In this document: positions 33,301-43,636 of the stretch, in pieces
Layout of the letters: each line of letters starts with the position of its first letter
How positions within the stretch are numbered: the stretch's first letter is position 1
Source of the DNA: Tomocerus qinae
Lineage: Eukaryota; Arthropoda; Collembola; Entomobryomorpha; Tomoceridae
Direction of reading: 5' to 3'
Length of the DNA: 64,000 nt
Assembly: GCA_020055645.1 (NCBI GenBank)
Contig: JAECZT010000007.1
Coordinates: 868,001 to 932,000, forward strand
The notes under the pieces: generated by a model
What the model was told of the DNA's origin: nothing
The model's input: only the letters and a program-made list of their open reading frames with translations
Databases searched by the model: none
Program-made: the position numbers and the translations under genes

Positions 33301-35445
33301 ACACTTTTAAACTATTTTTAGCAATTGCAAGCTATTTCCAGCGCTTGAAAGTTACTCCTAGTACATGGAAGCTATTTTCAGCCTTTGGAAACAATTTTTA
33401 GTACTTGGGCACAATTTGAAGCACTTGAAACCTATTTTGAGAACATTCAAACTATTTCCAGCAATGAGAAATTATTTTCAGCTTATGGAAATTATATCCA
33501 TTACTTGGAAAGTATTTCAATCACCTTGAAAGTATTTTGACCATTTGGAAAGTATTTGTAGCACTTGAAAATTATTTCTAGCACTTGCAATCTATTTCCA
33601 GCACTTGGAAAGTATTTCAAACACCTAGACAGTATATACAATACTTGGAAAGTATTTCAAACACCTAGAAAGTATTTACAGCAATTGGAAAATATTTCCA
33701 ACACTTGGAAAGCATTTAAAGCACTTGGAAAGTGTTTCCAGTACTTGGAAAATATTTCCTCCACTTGGAAAGTGTTTCCAGTACTTGGAAAGTATTTCCA
33801 GCACTTGGTAAGTATTTCCAGCACTTGGTAAGTATTTCCAGCACTTGGTAAGTATTTCCAGCACTTGAAAAGTATTTCCAGCACTTGGAAAGTATTTCCA
33901 GCACTTGGAAAGTATTTCCAGCACTTGGAAAGTATTTCCAGCACTTGGAAAGTATGTCCAGCACTTGGAAAGAGTTTCCAGCACTTGGAAAGTATCTCCA
34001 GCACTTGGAAAGTATTTACAGCAATTGGAAAATGTTTCCAACACTTGGAAAGTATGTCCGGCAATTGGAAAGTATTTCCAGCCCTTGGAAGTATTTGCAG
34101 TACTTAGAAAGTCTTTCCAGCATTTTGAAAGTAATTCCAGGACTTCGAAAGTAATTCCAGCACTTGAACAGTAATTCCGGCACTTAAAAAGTATTTCCAG
34201 CACTTGAAAAGTATTTCCAAGGCTTGGAAACCATTTCCAGCATTATGAAACTATTTCCAGCACTATTAAACTATTTCCAGTCCTTGGAAACAATTTTTAA
34301 CACTTGGGCACAATTTGAAGCACTTGAAACCTATTTTGAGGACATGCAAACTATTTCCAGCAATGAGAAATTATTTTCAGCTTATGGAAATTATATCAAT
34401 TATTTGGAAAGTATTTCAATCACTTTGAAAGTATATTGACCATTTGGAAAGTATTTGTAGCACTTGGAAAGTATTTCCAGCACCTAGACAGTATATACAG
34501 TACTTGGAAAGAATTTCAAATACCTAGAAAGTATTTACAGCAATTGGAAAATATTTCCAACACTTGGAAAATATTTCTAGCACTTGGAAAGTATTTCCAG
34601 CACTTGGAAAGTATTTAAAACAACTAAAAAGTGCTTACAGCAGTTGGAAAATATTTCCAACATTAGGAAAGTATTTCCGGCAATTGCAAAACATTTACAG
34701 CCCTTTTAATGTATTTGTACCACTTGAAAATTATTTCCAGCTGTTGGAAAGTATTTTCAGCAATTGGAAAGTATTTCCAGCACTGGGAGAGTATTTCCAG
34801 CATTTGGAAAGTAATTCCATCACTTCGAAAGTAATTCCAGAACTTGGAAAGTATTTCCAGCACTTGGAAAGTATTTTCAGCACTTGGGAACTATTTCCAG
34901 CACTTGAAAAGTATTTACAGCACTTGAAAAGTATTTCCAACACTTGGAAAGTACTTCCACCACTTGGAATTTATTTCCACGACTTGGAAAGCATTAACAG
35001 CACTTTAAAATTATGTTTAGCACATAAAAACCATTTCCAGCACTCTGAAACCATTTCCAGCACTTTGAAACTATGTCCAGTTTTTGGAAATAATTTTAAC
35101 CTTCGGCAATGTATTTGCAGCACTTGGAAAGTATTTTCGAGCTTTGGAAAGTATTTCGAGAACATGCAAACTATTTCCAGCAATGAGAAATTATTTATAG
35201 CTTATGGAAATTATATCCATTACTTGGAAAATATTAACAGCACTTTGAAACTATTTCCTCCACTTGATAAGTATTTCCAGCAGTTGGAAAGTATTTCCAG
35301 AACTTGGAAAGTATTTCCACCACTTGGAATCTATTTCCACGGCTTGGAAGGCATTAACAGCACTTATTATTAATGGCATTAACAGCATTATTAATGGCAT
35401 TAACAGCAGCATTAACAGCAAATATTTCCAAGTGTTGTATGGTGA
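33301..35445. repeat. 20-bp minisatellite, about 105 diverged copies
   Basis: The unit TTCCAGCACTTGGAAAGTAT is repeated with substitutions over 2.1 kb. Each unit contains the inverted pair GGAAA/TTTCC around GTA. Many overlapping ORFs on both strands (for example 34564-35373 plus, 33676-34203 minus) follow from the repeat and have no independent support. A block of about 1.1 kb (33360-34100) is partly echoed at 34280-34600, including GAAATTATTTTCAGCTTATG. Confidence 0.92.
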
Positions 35446-36305
35446 AAAAATAGATTTTTGAGAGTTTGTTCAAAATCTGAAATATTTTCAAGGTGCTGGG
35501 GTGCTGGGGTGCAGTCAGTGTATCAAAGCGAATCTCAATGCCGCTTTATAAACTGACCTAACCTAAATGAAAATATGGACATTCACTTTGAAAATATTCA
35601 GATTTTGAACAAACTCTCAAAATCTATTTTTCAAAATCTGAAATATTTTCAAAGTGAATGTCCATATTTTCATTTAGGTTAGGTCAGTTTATAAAGCGGA
35701 AGTAAGATTCGCTTTGATACACTGACTGCACCCCAGGACCCCAGCACCCCGACACCTTGAAAATATTTCAGATTTTGAAAAAATAGATTTTTGAAAGTTT
35801 GTTCAAAATCTAAAATATTTCCAAGGTTCTGGGGTGCCGGGGTGCTTGGGTGCTGGGGTGCTGGGGTGCCGGGGTGCTTGGGTGCTGGGGTGCCGCGGTG
35901 CTGGGGTGCAGTCAGTGTATCAAAGCGAATCTTAATCCCGCTTTATAAACTGACCTAACCTAAATGAAAATATGGACATCCACTTTGAAAATATTTCAGA
36001 TTTTGAAAAATAGATTTTGAGAGTTTGTTCAAAATCAGAATAAAAGTGAATGTCCATATTTTCATTTAGGTTAGGTCAGTTTATAAAGCGGAAGTGAGAT
36101 TCGCTTTGATACACTGACTGCACCCCAGCACACCAGCACCTTGAAAATATTTCAGATTTTGAACAAACTCTCAAAAATCTATTTTTTCAAAATCTGAAAT
36201 ATTTTCAAGGTGCTGGGGTGCTAGGGTGCTGGGGTGCTAGGGTGCTGGGGTGCTAAGGTGCTAGGGTGCTGGGGTGCTAAGGTGCTAGGGTGCTGGGGTG
36301 CTAAA
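35446..36305. repeat. Nested inverted repeats with GGGGTGCT microsatellite
   Basis: A block (AAGCGAATCTCAATGCCGCT ... GACCTAACCTAAATG ... AAAATATTCAGATTTTG) is followed by its reverse complement, giving arms of roughly 110 bp meeting near 35628. The same arms recur near 35920-36130 and 36135-36215. Between them lie (GGTGCTGG)n-type tracts. There is no coding sequence. Confidence 0.8.
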
Positions 36306-36862
36306 AAACCTGGCCGGATAACTGCAGTTTAGCCCAGGTATTCTTATCAGTGGACACTTACTTCCGCGATGAAAGTGAAAATGCAGCACACTGCTTCTGC
36401 ATGACCGTTCATCGAAAGGTTTCACGGATTATTGTTCGGATTTATGAGGCTTGCATGACAGACAAATTCATAAAATAGCACCATGCTATGTTGAAGCAAA
36501 TTCATTTGTCATTTGGGTTGCCCACTGTTAAGACTGCATTTGAAATTGGGACGACGTAAAGATCTATTTTGCTTTTGCATTATGCTTTTTTGCTTTAATA
36601 ATGTTAACATTTAATTTGAGTTTTAATTCAATTCAGTTTTAATTAATTGATTATTTGGTAGGATTCCTCATTGTTGCACCGTTTTGACAAGCGTTATGAA
36701 CGTTTTGTTTAATCGAAAAAAGAATTTTCTCCCGCTTCGTCACATAATCAAGGATAGACAAAACAAAATTGAGTGGTGGTCTATCGTTAGCTCTGAAGAA
36801 ATCATGGATTTATTCAAAGTTTTGATTAAATTATAGGGAATCTCTAAACTCTAATGCATCTC
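36306..36862. other. Unique sequence, nothing recognised
   Basis: About 550 bp with no substantial ORF or repeat, forming the left flank of the second hAT-like element. Confidence 0.5.
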
Positions 36863-38971
36863 TAGTACTGCTTAACAGGCCGCCTTAGTAGGCCTAACAG
36901 GCCAAGGCCGTTATCAGGCCAGGCCATTATCAGGCCAGGCCGTTATCAGGCCAGGCCGTTATTAGGCCAGGCCGTTATCAGGCCGGCCTGGTAACGGCCT
37001 ATTAAGGATGGCCAGAACCAAACGACAAGCAACTTGAATACTCATTCCAATAATACCTACCAATCTGAATTTTGAAGTTTCAAAACATGCTTATTTCGAA
37101 TCAATTTGTCATTTTAACGAAATTTAAAAACTGGGTGGGGTGACTCCACCTACTTTCTACTATCTATACATTTAAGCTGCCAAATTATATTTTAAAGTTT
37201 TGGAACATGGTGATTTCGAATAAATTAGTTATTTTAACGAAATTTGAAAAATGGGTGGGGCAACTCCACACATTTTCTAATATCTATACAATTAACCTGC
37301 CAAGTTCTATTTTGAGGTTTTGGAACATGCTGATTTCGAATAAATTAATCATTTTAACAAAATTTGAAAAGTGGGTGTGGCCATCCTACGCATTTTGTAA
37401 TATTTATACAATTACATCATCAACTTATATGTTAAGGTTTTAAAACATGTTGATTTCGAAAAAGTTAGTCATTTTAACGAAATTTGAAAAGTGGGTGGGG
37501 CAACTCAACCCATTTTCTAATATCTATACAATTAACCTGCCAAGTTCTATTTTGAGGTTATAAAACATGCTGATTTCGAATAAGTTAGTCATTTTAATTA
37601 AATTTGAAAAGTGGGTAGGGCAACTCTACCCATTTTCTAATATCTATACAATTGAGCTGCTAAATTCTATTTTGAGGTTTTGTAACATGCTGATTTCGAA
37701 TGAATTGATCATTTTAACAAAATTTGAAAAGTGGGTGGGGTCAGTCTACCCATTTTCTAAAATATATACAATTAAATCATTTTAGCGAAATGATTTCTTT
37801 AAAATGACTAATTAATGCTTAATTGTATATATCTTAGAAAATAGGTGGAGTTGCCTCACCTAATTTTCAAATTTAATTAAAATGACTAACTTATTCGAAA
37901 TCAGCGTGTTTTAAAACCTTAAAATATAAGTTGATGACGTAATTGTATAGATATTACAAAATGCGTAGGCTGGCCAACCCACTTTTTAAATTTTGTTACA
38001 ATGATTGATTTATTCGAAATCAGCATGTTACAAAACCTCAAAATAGAATTTAGCAGCTCAATTGTATAGATGTTAGAAAATGGGTAGGGTTGCCCCACCC
38101 ACTTTTCAAATTTAATTAAAATGACTAACTTATTCGAAATCAGCATGTTTTATAACCTTAAAATATAAGTTGATGATGTAATTATATAAATATTAGAAAA
38201 TGCGTGGGCTGGCCACACCCACTTTTCAAATTTTGTTAAAATGATTAATTTATTCGAAATCAGCATGTTCTAAAACCTGAAAATAGAACTTGGCAGGTTA
38301 ATTGTATAGATATTAGAAAATGGGTTGAGTTGCCCCACCCACTTTTCAAATTTCGTTAAAATGACTAACTTTTTCGAAATCAGCATGTTTTAAAACCTTA
38401 AAAATATAAGTTGATGATTTAATTGTATAAATATTACAAAATGCGTAGGCTGGCCACACCCACTTTTCAAACTTTGTTAAAACGATTAATTTATTCGAAA
38501 TCAGCATGTTCCAAAACCTCAAAATAGAACTTGGCAGGTTAATTGTATAGATATTAGAAAATGGGTGGAGTTGCCCCACCCACTTTTCAAATTTCGTTAT
38601 AATGACTAATTTATTCGAAATCACCATGTTCCAAAACTTTAAAATATAATTTGGCAGCTTAAATGTATAGATAGTAGAAAGTAGGTGGAGTCACCCCACC
38701 CAGTTTTTAAATTTCGTTAAAATGACAAATTGATTCGAAATCAGCATGTTTTGAAACTTCAAAATTCAGATTGGTAGGTATTATTGGAATGAGTTTTCAA
38801 GTTGCTTGTCGTTTGGTTCTGGCCATCCTTAATAGGCCGTTACCAGGCCGGCCTGATAACGGCCTGGCCTAATAACGGCCTGGCCTGATAACGGCCTGGC
38901 CTGATAATGGCCTGGCCTGATAACGGCCTTGGCCTGTTAGGCCTACTAAGGCGGCCTGTTAAGCAGTACTA
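36863..38971. mobile_element. hAT-like foldback element, copy 2 (inverted relative to copy 1)
   Basis: Same TAGTACTGC termini, subterminal GGCC repeats and 120-bp arm units as 21844-24433. Here the short arm is on the left and the long arm on the right, so the element is in opposite orientation. It is 2,109 bp long, exactly 481 bp shorter than copy 1, matching loss or gain of one 481-bp higher-order unit. I find no clean 8-bp duplication at its ends (CATCTC versus AATCGCTC). Confidence 0.83.
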
Positions 38972-39397
38972 AATCGCTCTGATCAGAACCATATTTGGTG
39001 TACTTGTGTTTTCGAATGCGCTGAATACGGACAAAATAATTACAGCAGAATCATGTAAGGGATACAATTTGAATAATTTGACATTAAATGACGATAGAAG
39101 ATATGACGGATTTAAAACGTGAGACTAGAGACAGCAGTAGTACTTTCTCTGATAAACTACATCCGAGACACTGTTCCCACCAAAATAATTTTGAATATTC
39201 ATCAAGTACATATTGCTTGCGTTAGAATGCGGTAATAAGGAAAGACGCCTATTATTCTCGGCTTGAGCCGAACTGTCGAGCCCAAATAGAACTGAATCAT
39301 TAGATTCAACTTCATTTCTGAAAATGGTAAAGCCATTTTATTATTGAATGTCAGCCATAGCCTTTATTCTTAACGACATATTTCAAATTATGAATTC
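38972..39397. other. Flank, nothing recognised
   Basis: About 400 bp of unique sequence between the hAT-like element and the small minus-strand gene candidate. It contains that candidate's AATAAA at 39363-39368 on the minus strand. Confidence 0.45.
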
Positions 39398-39695
39398 TCA
39401 CAGAGGGAAATAAATCAGATCATCGTCATTCTCAAGATCGTCTGCTTCCCAGAAAGGCATTCTGTCACAAAAATTAATATTGTTTACCTTCGTATTAAAA
39501 TTTACATTTTTGGCTTATAGTGTAAAAAAGAAATCTTCAATTAGTAGTGATTATTAATGATAAATATTCAATAATAATTTAGAAAACAATTACTTACCTC
39601 TTCTTAATATCGTTTGTTGGCGGGTTCAACACATCTTGTAGCGAGTGTGTCTTCGACGCTTTAGAAGTAGCACCACTTTGTTTGCTCCTGCTCAT
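39398..39695 (-). CDS. Candidate two-exon gene for a 53-residue protein
   Basis: Exon 1 (39598-39695) starts ATGAGCAGGAGC and ends AAGAAGAG, joined to a consensus donor GTAAGT. A 136-bp AT-rich intron (39462-39597) ends TTTTTGTGACAG. Exon 2 (39398-39461) continues in frame to TGA, and AATAAA follows at 39363-39368. The spliced frame is 162 bp. The product would have a basic, Ser/Lys-rich start (MSRSKQSGATSKASK) and an acidic end (EADDLENDDDLIYFPL). Neither exon is long enough to appear in an ORF scan. I do not recognise the protein. It could be a host gene, a last part of a transposon gene, or chance. An upstream frame (39692-39898 minus) overlaps its ATG as ATGA. Confidence 0.35.
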
Positions 39696-39898
39696 TTTGT
39701 ATTTTGGGGGAACCAATACAACAGTAATGGGTCACAGTAATACTCACTTTTAGACTTGGAAACACAGATAAAACAGTTGTGATTCAGTTCTGGTACGATA
39801 CACTGGTCCACTAAACAAACGAACTTTGGAAAGTTAGAACACTTTTTTGAGAGGAATTTTCGCGTCTCGTCACAACTATGCTGAAGGTCGAATAACAA
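39692..39898 (-). CDS. Hypothetical 68-residue frame, Cys-rich
   Basis: The frame contains CSNFPKFVCLVDQC and HNCFICVSK and ends at a TGA overlapping the ATG of the small two-exon candidate. No family is recognised. It may be part of a longer spliced gene or a chance ORF. Confidence 0.15.
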   Translation of the reverse strand: MLFDLQHSCDETRKFLSKKCSNFPKFVCLVDQCIVPELNHNCFICVSKSKSEYYCDPLLLYWFPQNTK

Positions 39899-40160
39899 GA
39901 AAGATAGTAAAATATTAATACAGTATGTAGACTTTAGTAACCATGATAAATAAAATATTAGTAAATATGTAGACTTTAGTAACCATGATAAATAATAATA
40001 ATAATCAAATAATGCTTTATTTCTGACATCGTATTACACAATGTTTTTTATCATTTTTACAGATAGTTTTTACAGTAACAAATCCATTTTACAATAACAA
40101 AATTATTTAGTGCTTTTTAAAACTATAGGCCAGGCACTCATGTACATTGACAAGTTTAAA

Positions 40161-41126
40161 CTATTTGATATAACAAATATATAATATTTCTTTTATACTA
40201 GTGTACTGGTCAAGTAAAGTTCTACCAGACATGGTACTGTTTAATAAAACCTTTCCTATTTCTTGTCTGAAGCTACAAACTGATTGGGAGTCGATTTCGT
40301 ACATGTAACGATTAAGTAGCGACTGTTCTAAGAATTTTAAGAGGAAACAGCCACAGTCGTAGCTATTATTTTGAATATTGTTATGAAAGGCAAAATTGAC
40401 TTCCCAACTGTCGGCAGAAATATGAAGAATATTTGACAGATGTGTTTTCAATTGAAATAAATGGTCAGTAATATTAATATGACCAGGCAAGGAGTCCATT
40501 ACCGTGATTACTTTGAAATTGAAACTTATTTTCAAAAGAAACCAATGATCTACATGAATTGAAGGTAAGTAGAGGGTTGACTGTTCTAATAAGCTTCTAT
40601 TAGTTATTAAATTTTCAGGAAAAAGTGATTCAATACAATGATAATTACCACTAATGTCGCAATAAAAGAAATAGCTGTCTAATATGATATCTTTTGAAGA
40701 ACCGATAGTAATTAGCAGATAGTTTGAATATGCATTTATCACTTTGTCGTCTAACCATTGCTTTTTATGTAAAGTACCCAAGGATTTCTGGTCACCTTCT
40801 ATGTTGCCAATTTTAAAGATAACTGAATAATTGTTTGCTCCAAATGTTTCGACTTGTACTTCACAATTATTGTCGGTACCTGTGTCGTCAATTTGAAAAT
40901 TCACCTCCTCAGACCTTCCGTCATTGATTGATAAGCTATTAAAATCATTGATCACGGTATCGTCTTGTTTAACGGAGTAGGTGATAATTATGGGCTTATG
41001 ATGGCTAAAGTAGCTTTCAGTGTACCATCCGTTATGCTGATACATTGCTAAAGCATATATCAATTTGAGTATTACTATTTGTTGAATATTGGCCTCTTTT
41101 ACAGGCAAGAGATAATCTGAATCCAT
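40161..41126 (-). CDS. Ulp1/SENP-like C48 cysteine protease region of Helentron copy 2
   Basis: This 321-codon frame is open throughout. It opens with the last motif of the endonuclease (SYFSHHKPIIITY) and continues into a C48-type protease. Seen motifs are QWLDDKVINAYSNYL (substrate-binding start), VDHWFLL (catalytic His), VMDSLPG (Asp) and NSYDCGCFLL (Cys). The His-Asp-Cys order and spacing fit SUMO-protease-like enzymes. The ATG at 41126 lies in sequence read in another frame as endonuclease, so it is not the true start. Because the endonuclease tail and the protease share a frame, the two were one polyprotein. The end at 40161 is the natural C-terminus as far as I can see. Confidence 0.75.
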   Translation of the reverse strand: MDSDYLLPVKEANIQQIVILKLIYALAMYQHNGWYTESYFSHHKPIIITYSVKQDDTVINDFNSLSINDGRSEEVNFQIDDTGTDNNCEVQVETFGANNYSVIFKIGNIEGDQKSLGTLHKKQWLDDKVINAYSNYLLITIGSSKDIILDSYFFYCDISGNYHCIESLFPENLITNRSLLEQSTLYLPSIHVDHWFLLKISFNFKVITVMDSLPGHINITDHLFQLKTHLSNILHISADSWEVNFAFHNNIQNNSYDCGCFLLKFLEQSLLNRYMYEIDSQSVCSFRQEIGKVLLNSTMSGRTLLDQYTSIKEILYICYIK

Positions 41127-41635
41127 CCATTAGCTGTACAAGTTCTGAAGATGGTTTTGTAACATCCATGTTAAAATCTCCGACAACGATGAACTTTTGT
41201 CTAAGAAAGACATTGGTAAGCATATCTCGCAGAAACGTTAAAAAATCTGGAGATTTTACTTTTGGCGATTTTTATCCATATAGTATGTCAACTTCTTCTA
41301 TTTTGAGCAAACCGAATTCGACCACACCTCCGAGAAATGACTTTCTAAATGTTTGCTTTTGACAAATATTATGATAAGTTGCATTTTTGGCTGCTGCAAG
41401 TTGGCAGACCCGAGTCGGGTCGGTTAAACCGAACTGACCCACACAACCGACCGACCAACCGACCGACCAACCGACCGACCGACCAAACAACCGACCGACC
41501 AACCGACCGACCGACCTGATATAATAACAGTTAATGAACCAAAATAATTGTTGATTATTCAAAATAACCGTTAATTAATCAAAATAACTGTTAGTAAAAC
41601 AAAATAACTGACGGGAACCTGCATGTACAGTCAAG

Positions 41636-41797
41636 CAAGCACGTATCCAGAAAAAGACGATTTTTTGTCAAAAAAAGGTTAAAAATCCAAAATTTTTTTA
41701 ATAATTTTATAATTTTTTATTCGCGCGAATATGACGTCATTTTACGAATATATTTTGGTATGCCCCCTTCTAGGTCAAATTACTGGATACGTGCTTG
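41636..41797. mobile_element. MITE-like segment with CAAGCACGTATCCAG inverted ends, left arm
   Basis: A 15-bp perfect terminal inverted repeat bounds a T-rich 162-bp segment containing TATGACGTCATTTTACG. It lies in the left arm of the foldback element, with a counterpart in the right arm. Confidence 0.7.
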
Positions 41798-42462
41798 CAG
41801 TGAAGTGCAGTGGTGGGGCATCTATTGAGCGCAATAACGATGATTATTCCTTATTAATATTAAGGACCCATCAATCAAAAAAATCAACAGAAAATCAAAG
41901 TTTTACTTAAACTCAAACTTTAACGAGACTTATAATAAGAAACTCAACAATTAACCAAGGCTGTGAATTAACGTGTATGGCACACAAAGGAATTTTTGTA
42001 TGGCAAGAAATTTCATCGAACAGTCGCTAATTTGTATGGTACGTTCAAAGCCTTGGCCTTCTGCTTTAGGTCTTGTCCAACACACTAGACAACACACTAC
42101 ACAGTTTAGATGGGGGAACAGTGGCGGCTTCCCACAGAACCGTCAGTCACCCTAACTAACAGCCTAAAATTACCAATCACATGCATAAACTCTATTGTTT
42201 ATGTGATTAGCACTTCTAACACTTCTGTGGGTCGCCTGTCGCCTCTGATAGGCAATTAACCAACTGCAAGGCTCGTTTCCTGCTTCTAGTCTATATAATA
42301 GGTACTATAATATAATTCTGTGGGTACGTAATAGAAAACTATGGTACTAAGACAAAATTGCTCCTTCAAACATTTTACACTGCTGCGTCTAGATGCCCAC
42401 CCATCACCCCAAAATTGTGGCTTCGATGACGTAAATATTTAGTCATTGCAAGTACATCATTT

Positions 42463-43175
42463 TTAGCTCGCCTGAAAAGGCAGCTTATAGAATCGCACAG
42501 TCCGTCCGTCCGTTTACACGATAACTTTTGAAGACATTGATGGATTTCAACTAAACTTGGCAAAAACATTGCCTATGGACCTGTGACAAAGCCTATTGAA
42601 AATGAACCACATTAGTCTATAGGTTGCTGAGATACCGCGCGCTCACTTTGTCTTCATTTTGATAGTCAAAATGAAAATGTGGCTTTAAATGAACATTAAA
42701 AGTTCAATTGTGCTTCCTATGCATTGTTAGGGATAGTACAAAATATTAAATATCGCTTCGACCAAATTTAAGATTTAATAATAAAGTAAATTAAACCGGA
42801 AAATACCTATTAAAGGACGGAAATAAATCTATTTCGCATTTATAAGCAAATTGATAGCCAAATTTACATTTTTCGAATTGCTTTTCGTTATGATAGTCAA
42901 TATTAGCCGATTTTGATTTTCTTTTGATTTTGATACTCAATATTAATCAACTTTGATTTTTTGTTTATTTTCATAGTCAACATTAATCACATTTGATTTT
43001 CTGTTGATTTTAATAGTCAATATTAATCTATTTAAATCAAAATAGATTAATTTTGAGCTAATTTGAATAACAATTTAGTAATCAAAATAAATGTATTTCT
43101 ATTATTGTTTCACCAAAAAATGTGTACACGGTCCCCTTTGATCAGGCGAGCTTCTGTTACGGCTTGCCATAGGTT
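42463..43175 (+). mobile_element. Non-autonomous 'family D' element, copy 5 (nested)
   Basis: Left end TTTTTAGCTCGCCTGAAAAG, short (CCGT)n, conserved blocks, only about four 40-bp units, then TGTGTACACGGTCCCCTTTG, ATCAGGCGAGCTTCTG and ACGGCTTGCCATAGG. It is the most compact copy with both ends and lies inside the foldback element at 41389-43871. Confidence 0.8.
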
Positions 43176-43458
43176 TTTGACTCAATATTGATTAATTTTG
43201 ATTTTCTTTTAATTTTTAGACTCTTTAAGACTTTAGAATTTAATCAACAGAAAATCAAAGTAGATAATTGTTGACTGAAAATAATCAGAAAATAAAAATT
43301 GGCTAGAATTGAGTATCAAAATAAACTAAAAAAGTTTAATAAAGTTTGAGTTTAAGTAATACTTTGATTTTCTGTTGATTTTTTTGATTGATGGGTCCTT
43401 AATAAGGAATAATCATCGTTATTGCGCTCGATAGATGCCCCACCACTGCACTTGACTG

Positions 43459-43636
43459 CAAGCACGTATCCAGTAATTTGACCTAGAAGGGGGCATACCA
43501 AAATCTATTCGTAAAATGACGTCATATTCACGCGAAGCGCGAAAAGTTTTTGGATTTTTAACCTTTTTTGACAAAAAAATCGTCTTTTTCTGGAATCTTA
43601 GGGGGGCCAGGCCCCCCCCCTCTGGATACGTGCTTG
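43459..43636. mobile_element. MITE-like segment, right arm
   Basis: The same 15-bp inverted ends as 41636-41797 in inverted context, with an extra GGGGGGCCAGGCCCCCCC palindrome near the right end. Confidence 0.7.

Noticed and set aside
33565-35461. Many ORFs of 60-269 codons on both strands
   Set aside because: They all arise from the 20-bp minisatellite, whose units lack stops in several frames.
35570-35700. TTAGGTTAGG resembling insect telomere repeats
   Set aside because: Only two units occur, inside longer palindromic arms; there is no telomeric array.
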